A stretch of DNA of 64,000 nt from Watersipora subatra. Lineage: Eukaryota; Bryozoa; Gymnolaemata; Cheilostomatida; Watersiporidae. Position 1 is the stretch's first letter; every line of letters starts with the position of its first letter. The stretch spans positions 30,581,143-30,645,142 of the forward strand of contig NC_088714.1 in assembly GCF_963576615.1 (NCBI RefSeq), in the 5' to 3' direction. The notes beneath the pieces were generated by a model. It saw only the letters and a list, made by a program, of their open reading frames with translations. It was not told the origin of the DNA and made no database searches. This document shows positions 12,201 to 21,200 of the stretch, piece by piece. The position numbers and the translations under genes were made by a program.

Positions 12201-15200
12201 TCATTTGAATATTTTACTTTTAATTTTTAGATATTATTTATAAATAAAATCGCATCGATACACTCACATTACGGATTAAATAAGAGTTTGCTAACATTTG
12301 ATCATCTAGCGTCCAAATCATATTCACATACTGACAGCGACAATTGAATGATTCTATGTGGCTGTTCACAACTGACATGAGCTTATCCCTGTTTTGATTA
12401 CATGAAGTCATTGACAAATTTTGACCTGGTATTATAGTTAATATAAAAAACAATTCAAGGCTCAACAAAAAGTTGTTTGAAAATATTTTGTACACAAAAC
12501 ATTTTCATTCGATTCTTCTGCTTGTAGTATGCTGAGCAATAGCTAAAGTTTTGTTTCAACTCTTTTTTTATTTTGTCTTTTTTTAAAAAACTTTTACAGA
12601 ATATCATTCAGTTGATTATTTTATATTAAACAATCTTAATCACTATTAATTTGACACCCTGTTAAAACTGCTGAAACTCCAACATTACCAAGCTTCAATT
12701 TTATTTTATAAGACTCCCACTTATAACTAAAGAAATAATCTCCACTCACCATTCTCCTGACCAGCAGGCGTGCAGCATTGATCTAAAGACGTGCAGGATA
12801 AGGCAGTTCCACAATCACATTCCTCTCCTTCTTCTACATGCCCGTTGCCACAGTAGGGAGCCTCCCAATTTCTTAAAACTTGGAGAGCTCGAATTCCAAC
12901 TATTATCTGTAATAATTTTGTTTCGGTATAATTGTTGATGGCTTTGGAAATGTGGATGATATTTACAGTATGATATATGATATATTACAATCACAATATA
13001 TTACAATTACAGATGATTATGATATATTGCAATATGTGCACTAATAAAGTTGAAAAAATGTGTGTCATCAAAGTTTGGTTTTTGAATTTGAGAGAAAGTT
13101 TGCATTGATTTTTTATTTTTTAACAATCATAGAAATTAGCTACTTTGTATTTGAATGAGGGCCAATCAGATGATTTATTAGTTGGCAGCTATTCAAGCTA
13201 TTTCACATGCTTTTATTTCAATCTGTTCAGACAAGCTGAAGGGATACAGAGGGTGAGTTTGGTTACACTCAGTCCTTCAGGAACTACATGTACAAGACGG
13301 GTGTTGATTGGAGGTTTGTGGTTTGATGGGAGGTCTTCGAACTACAGCCGCTAGGAAACCCAGACTTGTGTCAGTACTTAAGATTATCTGCTTTCATGAT
13401 ATATTGGTATTGCTATTTCATATTTGGATGGTTTAGTTTTGAGTTATGCCTGTCTCCTTTAAAAACACTGCTCTACAATGCAAAGCTAACAGACAGCGCA
13501 TATGACATGCTGTAGTTCGATTAATAAGATATGTGGTGATGAGAATGTTTGATATGGTAACAGCGTGGTTTGACATGATGAGATGATTTGATGCAATGAC
13601 AGGAAGATTTGATATGATGAGGCATTTGATCTTGCAAGATGGTTTAATGTGGTGAAAGAGTGATTTGGTGTGATGGAGGACGGTGTCATGACATCATGGG
13701 TTATGTCGATGTGACACTACATGTACAAAATGACGTTTTAGCTATAAACTGCTTTGATTATAAAAAATTCACAGGGTCTACCAGCTGACTTGAAGCTTAA
13801 CATAACCATTTTATAATATTTATTCAGCAATATTGCTGTAATCTTTATATGTATATATTAGATATGATATATATAGTTATATGTACTGTATATCTTAACT
13901 AGATGAATGCCAGCAGTGCACAGGTAATAAAATAATTAACCAATGAATTTGAGTAACTTAAGCTAGTAACTTAAGCTAGTTTAAATCTTTACTATAATAA
14001 GAGCCGTGTCCATCTGTCTGAAGCCAGCTTGTGCCTGAAAGCGTTTCGTTACGAGTCTTGATCTCTCATGCACTCATGATCTTCAAGCCTGCTAGTAGTA
14101 AACAATAGTATTTTTGCAAGCGCTTCAAGGGCTCATATTTTAACCGGCATAGTAAGTGTGTGCACAATTATTCATTGGTGTTGCCAGTTGGAAGTATAGT
14201 GGACGCCTGTCTGCAGAACTGAGGGTTCATTGTTGAAATCTTGTGCGAAGTGAATTTTTTGTTTCTAAAACTTTTTTCCTATAACTGGCATACGGATGAC
14301 AAACAACAAATGCTGAGACATATAGATGTAAGATATCCGTATATGGTATAGTGATTTGCCTTTATGAACTATATAACCACAAATTGATTAAATGGCTGAT
14401 CTCACAATTCATAGGCAGCTGAAACATTGTATGTTATTTAAACAACTACAATAAACAAAGAACACCATCTAAATTGTTGCTTATGGAATATGCATTACTA
14501 ATATTGGTAGACCACGACATGAAATACCCTTAACTCCTAAGTAATATGTATGCAACATACGGGATGCGGCAACAATATGCACCCACGATATCATACTTTG
14601 CAAAGTTTATTTGGGTTGCCGAAATTAGGTTATTGCTGTGCCCGACTATGTTGCAGGAGCTTGGGCTAAAGACATCTCTAAAATGGACCTATAGGATGCT
14701 GTAGATCTCTCAGCTTAGGAAGCCACAAGGATGTATACCAGAGCGTATGAAGGAGCTTGCTTTTTCCATTTAGCGGAGACCGTGATGAATGCATATATAA
14801 CAGTTATTTTAGATGCCGTTTACATAAAGTCCTTCAGCAGAAAGCTATGCAGTATCAATGCAATCTGAAATCATTGCATTTTGTGCTGGCCGATTAGATT
14901 GGCTATAAAGCTATGCATTTGTCATTGACCTGTGCTCCCGCATGTGGTACGAGTTAGCTGCATGAGTGCATGATTATAAATTATTTCACAAACAAATTTC
15001 TTCTAATTAAAATTAAGTTGTTCTGCAATGATTTTCATAAACTGCTGTCCACATTTAATGGTACATATGAGCATACAGGAACATGTCATAACGCATCTAA
15101 CTACCGGGCCTATTAGAGTGTACAATTAGGGTAGACATTTGTTGACTCTACTGCATGTAGAGAGACCACAAAACAATATAAATTGTTATTATAGGATGTA

Positions 15201-18200
15201 TGTTTTATTTTGTCTAAGATACTCAGATCGTATCTCCAATCTGCCTGACCATCCATTACATTTCTACTTCTCCAGAAAAGCCCCACACCTTATACCAAGG
15301 TACCAACATCTTGCCTAATTACGTTACAGAACAGGGTTACGCTAAAAGAACTTTCTATTCCAAAACTCATAGTTTTACTTCACTATTTGTTATTTCTTGT
15401 CTTATGGTCTAATTTACTCTGAATGGCATTGACTAGTGTAGATAAAGTTAATGTCTACCGTGTGTACCATCTTTGTAGTCCAACTGCATTATTAAAACAC
15501 ATGTGTAAAATCAAGCATACATGTATGTACTGACTCTATTTTTTGGATAGAGATGCTTTAATAATGTTAAAAAGATAGAAATATATGCGCTTTGACAGAT
15601 TTTGCTGCCCGGACCACTGAACACTCTAGAATAAGTACAAGTTGAATGTAGAAGCCATGCGCTGACTTTGATGTATAAAAAAGATAACTAAACTGTATAT
15701 AAATATTATACACTATATTATTATAATAATATTATGAACTAAGCTACTTACTTACTGCTATGACATTCTTTGAGCAAGGAGAAAAGATAAAGTTGTTAGG
15801 CATGGTTCCCGCAGATGATGTCGGGTACATGATGTATTTGCCTCCTTGCGCGTCCGACGGGGCACACTGATGACCTAAAAAATTCCAGTTCCTTTTTGTC
15901 ACATACGGTACGAAGTATGTGACAAATATAGATACAGTAACTTGGTTTCATTTTTAGACTCTCTAACATTTACACGTGATATTCATGTACACACCATTTG
16001 CACCATTTTACATACCACACCATTACACACCATTTTAGCTAAATCTTCATGGTAAAGGTGTAAGCAATGATGCATTTTTTGCTTGCTTAGTGTTTTGCAT
16101 AGACAAGATTTGGTTGTCAAAATAATGGAACTGATATTTTGAGAATATAATTATGGCAGTGATGTATATCTTTCTTTTCATAGGGATAAAAACTGTTTCA
16201 TAATAATTTGCAGGGTGCGGGCATATGTCATGGCTTCTTTTAATATGACTGAAAACCTTCATACATCTTAGCGACAGAGTTAATGTTGACCAACCATAAA
16301 ATTCATTCAAATGACAAACGAGTACAATCAAATAAACAGCGTTTTCAGCTGTGCTAAGAATCGTAGGTAAAATTCTCCACCAAGTTTAAAAGCTATTGCA
16401 AAACCAGAAAATGGCTATATAGTGGGAACAGTCTACCTGGTTCAGTAGGGTCGTGTACTGAGCCAAAGGAATGCCCAAGTTCATGCACCAGTGTCAGATG
16501 TATCATTCGGGCAGGTACACGCTTTCCCTGTAGCAGTGTTGTAACGAATCCATGGTTCTTGGGTGCTCCAATGCCAGTGCTAAAATACCAAAAAAGGCTT
16601 TTTGACAAAAATTGAGGTGATACTGATTTAATTAATAACAAATAACAAATGGGTGGAAGTACAAATACGTTTGTTCAATTTTTATGTTGGCGTATAAAAA
16701 CTAAGTAACCGCTGAATACTGCTTTTGATGTTTTTATTATATACATAGTACTTTATTGGCAATTTTTAATATATTCTGACAGTAAACTAAAAGTTACAGT
16801 TGTTTTTTTCTTTCGTGTTTAAAATGGGATTTCAACAAAAATACAATGATTATGCCTCGTCAGTTGAAAATGTGACAACAACAATACAATTAATAAGTGT
16901 TATGCCTCCTTAGGTAAAAATTTGACAACAAAAATACAATAATTGTCTGGTTGAGTGAAAAAGCACAAATTTCATAAATAGCTAGAAAACACCAACCGAG
17001 CGGGTCTTGAAGACTGTGCCACCCAAGCCATTCCTAATGTTGGACCAAAGTCTTGGAAAGTGAAGGCCATTGCAGTGCATACTCCTGGAAATCTGAAACA
17101 CAAATTAGCAGTTATTTTTATAGTAAACTGCTAATTTTAGTTGGAAAATGTTTTAATAGAAATGTTTCATAAAACTAGGCTTACCCTTTTTGTGTTATTA
17201 ATGTACTCTGAGTCTATCCTGCCATGGTCAAACCTGCCAACTACCTTCCCACTGTGATATTATGAGCATGCACTAAGTCTACTCCTATTCATAAAGCCAA
17301 GTATTTTAAGATTCTTATAACATTTGATGAAATCTCATTTTTAGGTAAAATCTTACTAAAACTTGATTTCATTATTAAGCTATCAAAATCAAATAAATGT
17401 TATGAGTGTCCGTCGTGTTGACCTGCCCTTGCTAAACGTAGTCTTGTAGTTCTCCTTAATCGTAAAACTAATCAATGTTATGAGTATCCATCGTGTTGAC
17501 CCTTGCTAAACGTAGTCTTGTAGTTCTCCTTAATCGTAAAACTAATCAATGTTATGAGTGTCCAGTTGACCTGCCCTTGCTAAACGTAGTCTTGTAGTTC
17601 TCCTTAATCGTAAAACTAATCAATGTTATGAGTGTCCATCGTGTTGACCTGCCCTTGCTAAACCTAGTCTTGTAGTTCTCCTTAATCGTAAAACTAATCA
17701 ATGTTATGAGTGTCCAGTTGACCTGCCCTTGCTAAACGTAGTCTTGTAGTTCTCCTTAATCGTAAAACTAATCAATGTTATGAGTGTCCGTCGTGTTGAC
17801 CTGCCCTTGCTAAACGTAGTCTTGTAGTTCTCCTTAATCGTAAAACTAATCAATGTTATGAGTGTCCGTCGTGTTGACCTGCCCTTGCTAAACGTAGTCT
17901 TGTAGTTCTCCTTAATCGTAAAACTAATCAATGTTATGAGTATCCATCGTGTTGACCTGTCCTTGCTAAACGTAGTCTTGTAGTTCTCCTTAATCGTAAA
18001 ACTAATCAATGTTATGAGTATCCATCGTGTTGACCTGCCCTTGCTAAACGTAGTCTTGTAGTTCTCCTTAATCGTAAAACTAATCAATGTTATGAGTATC
18101 CATCGTGTTGACCTGTCCTTGCTAAACGTAGTCTTGTAGTTCTCCTTAATCGTAAAACTAATCAATGTTATGAGTATCCATCGTGTTGACCTGCCCTTGC

Positions 18201-21200
18201 TAAACGTAGTCTTGTAGTTCTCCTTAATCGTAAAACTAATCAATGTTATGAGTATCCATCGTGTTGACCTGTCCTTGCTAAACGTAGTCTTGTAGTTCTC
18301 CTTAATCGTAAAACTAATCAATGTTATGAGTATCCATCGTGTTGACCTGTCCTTGCTAAACGTAGTCTTGTAGTTCTCCTTAATCGTAAAACTAATCAAT
18401 GTTATGAGTATCCATCGTGTTGACCTGTCCTTGCTAAACGTAGTCTTGTAGTTCTCCTTAATCGTAAAACTATGTATTCGATAATATACTGGCTAGATGC
18501 TGTTTAACAGATGATCAGCTGATAGCCAGCATCTGAAAAAGAGACAGCCAGAGATAACCATCTATTACACTGAAACTGTTGTGAGCTGGAGATATACCGG
18601 TAAGTTCCATTTTGCAGCAATCCCTGAAATTAGTTAGGCTCCACGCTGCTGTAACTTGAAAGTTATTTATGTTCTTTAGTGCTGTCGTGAAGGTTAGAGG
18701 TTATTTGTGTTTCATGCTGCCATAAATCATAAAGTGTGTGTTAAACTCTGTGCTGGAATACAAATCTGGTTTAGTCACTAATCCCTAATTAAAAGGTCAG
18801 TTGGGTTTCATGCTGTCGTATGTCCTAAAGGTTACCTAAGTTTCATGCTGCCGTAAGCCTTAGAAGTCAGATGCATCTGCCTCGGACACAAATCATTGAG
18901 GCCAGGCAAGTTTTGCAATGTAACTTGTCTGGCCACTTGTTGTCTAGTAAATATGAAGCTATCTCAAACAGTCACAATTTAATCAAATGTTTACAAAGGA
19001 TTTTTTGAAAAGCTTAACGCAGTATTTACACATAGCAATGAATTTTTGGTGTATCACATCATTTACCTTATCAAAGTTGGGTAATGGCTGGCGTATCTCT
19101 AACCTTAAACCTTCTCGGACATACCTGTAATTTTGAGTGAAGTGATTTAGGAATGGAACTGGGTCATTGACTGACTTCAAATAGTCAAAACCTGCAATCT
19201 TTTCTATAAATGTTAGACCTGCGAGCACCACACCGATATTGTCTGGAAGAAGATTGCCGTCAAAGTCTGATGATACAAAAATCTAAAAATAATTTTATCA
19301 CAAAGTGTAATATCCATTTCTTTTTCATCGCTGGACCAGCAGTGTTCACTATATATATGAGCAATCTTTATTGTGGTAATCAATAGTCATTTTTACAACA
19401 TGTTTTCCACAAGGTACCACAGGAATTCTCTGTAGATCATTTGTTAAAGATTGCTGCAGTATCTGAGTTTTAGAAACATACTAGCCAAAAGCCCTGTAAT
19501 GAAATGACTAGACAATGAATTTGAGTAACTTACCTCATAAGCTAGTCAAGTTACTAAAATAATTGCCAGCTTAATAGTTGTTAGTGCTAGTTAATGACCC
19601 CAAGAGCATTTTACCCAATGTAATGAATGCATAGCAATGATTTATTGCTTGGGTACCGTAGTCACATGGTCAAACGATCAGATGTGGAGGTTCCGAGATC
19701 AAAGTCTGCGCCATGCTGATTTTTGAATGTTATATTTTAATTGCTATAACTGACACAGGTTTGACTAACACAAAGACAAATACTCAGATTCACATCTATA
19801 GATATTATCAAAATATGCAACCAAACCTTTAACATAACCTGTACTGAGCAAATATCTTATCCTACAACGAAAGATATTTCCAACATGCTGTGCTAAAGGT
19901 TTCTCAAAACACGGCAGTTGTCTAACTAAATGTGTAAAGACTGACAAACATTACGTTAACAACTAAAAATATAATGAAAATAATATAGCCTAAGGTAGTT
20001 GAAACTTCACTAAGTTGAAGTTAGAGTAAGTTAAACCTCGTTTGAGTGCGAGTAAGTTAAACCTAGTCTGAGTGCGAGTAAGTTAAACCTCGTTTGAGTG
20101 CGAGTAAGTTACATCTCTTCATCACCAGTTTTATCTCTGAACTTGCACATCTCACAGAACCTACGCATTTGTTTGTACATTTCTTTAGGCTAACGTAATA
20201 ATAAAACTCTATAAATTAGCACTTTATTAAGTTAGTTTTTTTTGTTTGGTATTTAGGTCATTTTTTGTAAAGCTATTTGTAATCACCTGCAGTACTTATT
20301 AGAAAGTTTGTACTCATTTTTGATCTGTAGAACAAATTAAGCAAATGACCATTTATTCTTATAAGAATATCTGCTCCAACATATGATGGCTTTAATACAC
20401 GACATTATTAAAATAAAATTAAAGGTACATACATGTATACCGTGTAACATTAAAAGTGATAAATTATAATCACATCTGCTACACCATAGCTTATCGTGTA
20501 CATTGTCTTTACAGTGCATTTGTTCCTTTAGAGTATATGGAGCCCTCACCTCGTGTGCATTCTTTACACTCTGCGTTAACATTTTTGCTGCCTCTAGCTT
20601 ATTCCCATTGGCCATATAGTGAGTGAAGTAACCATCAACAATGATGTGTAGATTGCAGTATTTAACTTCACCGAGTGCTCTCTTTTTTCTGCATTTAGAG
20701 AAGACCAACTTGATGAATTGATAGCGTGGAATAAAATCTGTTTTTTTTGTAACATGATTTATTCTACTCATGGACAAACAGAAACTTCAATTAACTAAAA
20801 TAGTTTCGTACTTTGCTCAACAGCAGGTACTATTCTCTTCACAGCCTAATTAATTTTCCTACACTTATTATTTGCAGATTTTGCATGATTTTCATAATCG
20901 CATCCTTCATACTAGTAGGACTATTGGTACTAGTACCAGTAATAGTACTAGTACTATTACTGGTACTAGTACTGGTACTAGTGCCAATAATAGTACTAGT
21001 AATACTAATGGTACTACTACTAATAGTACTAATAGTAGTACCAGTAGTAGAACTAGTACTATAACTATTAATGGTTTTAGTACTTAAGGCAGAATAATAC
21101 TGGAAAAACTTTGTCTGAATTCACTGACAAAGTCTCTGGTGATGATGCTGCCACGGATGCAGCAGAAATGACTGACTGATATTTGCGGCTCCTACGTCAT

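Noticed and set aside
17704-18399. 231-codon minus-strand frame with a 26-residue repeat
   Set aside because: It is the translation of a 78-bp minisatellite (multiple of three) inside intron 4 of gene A.
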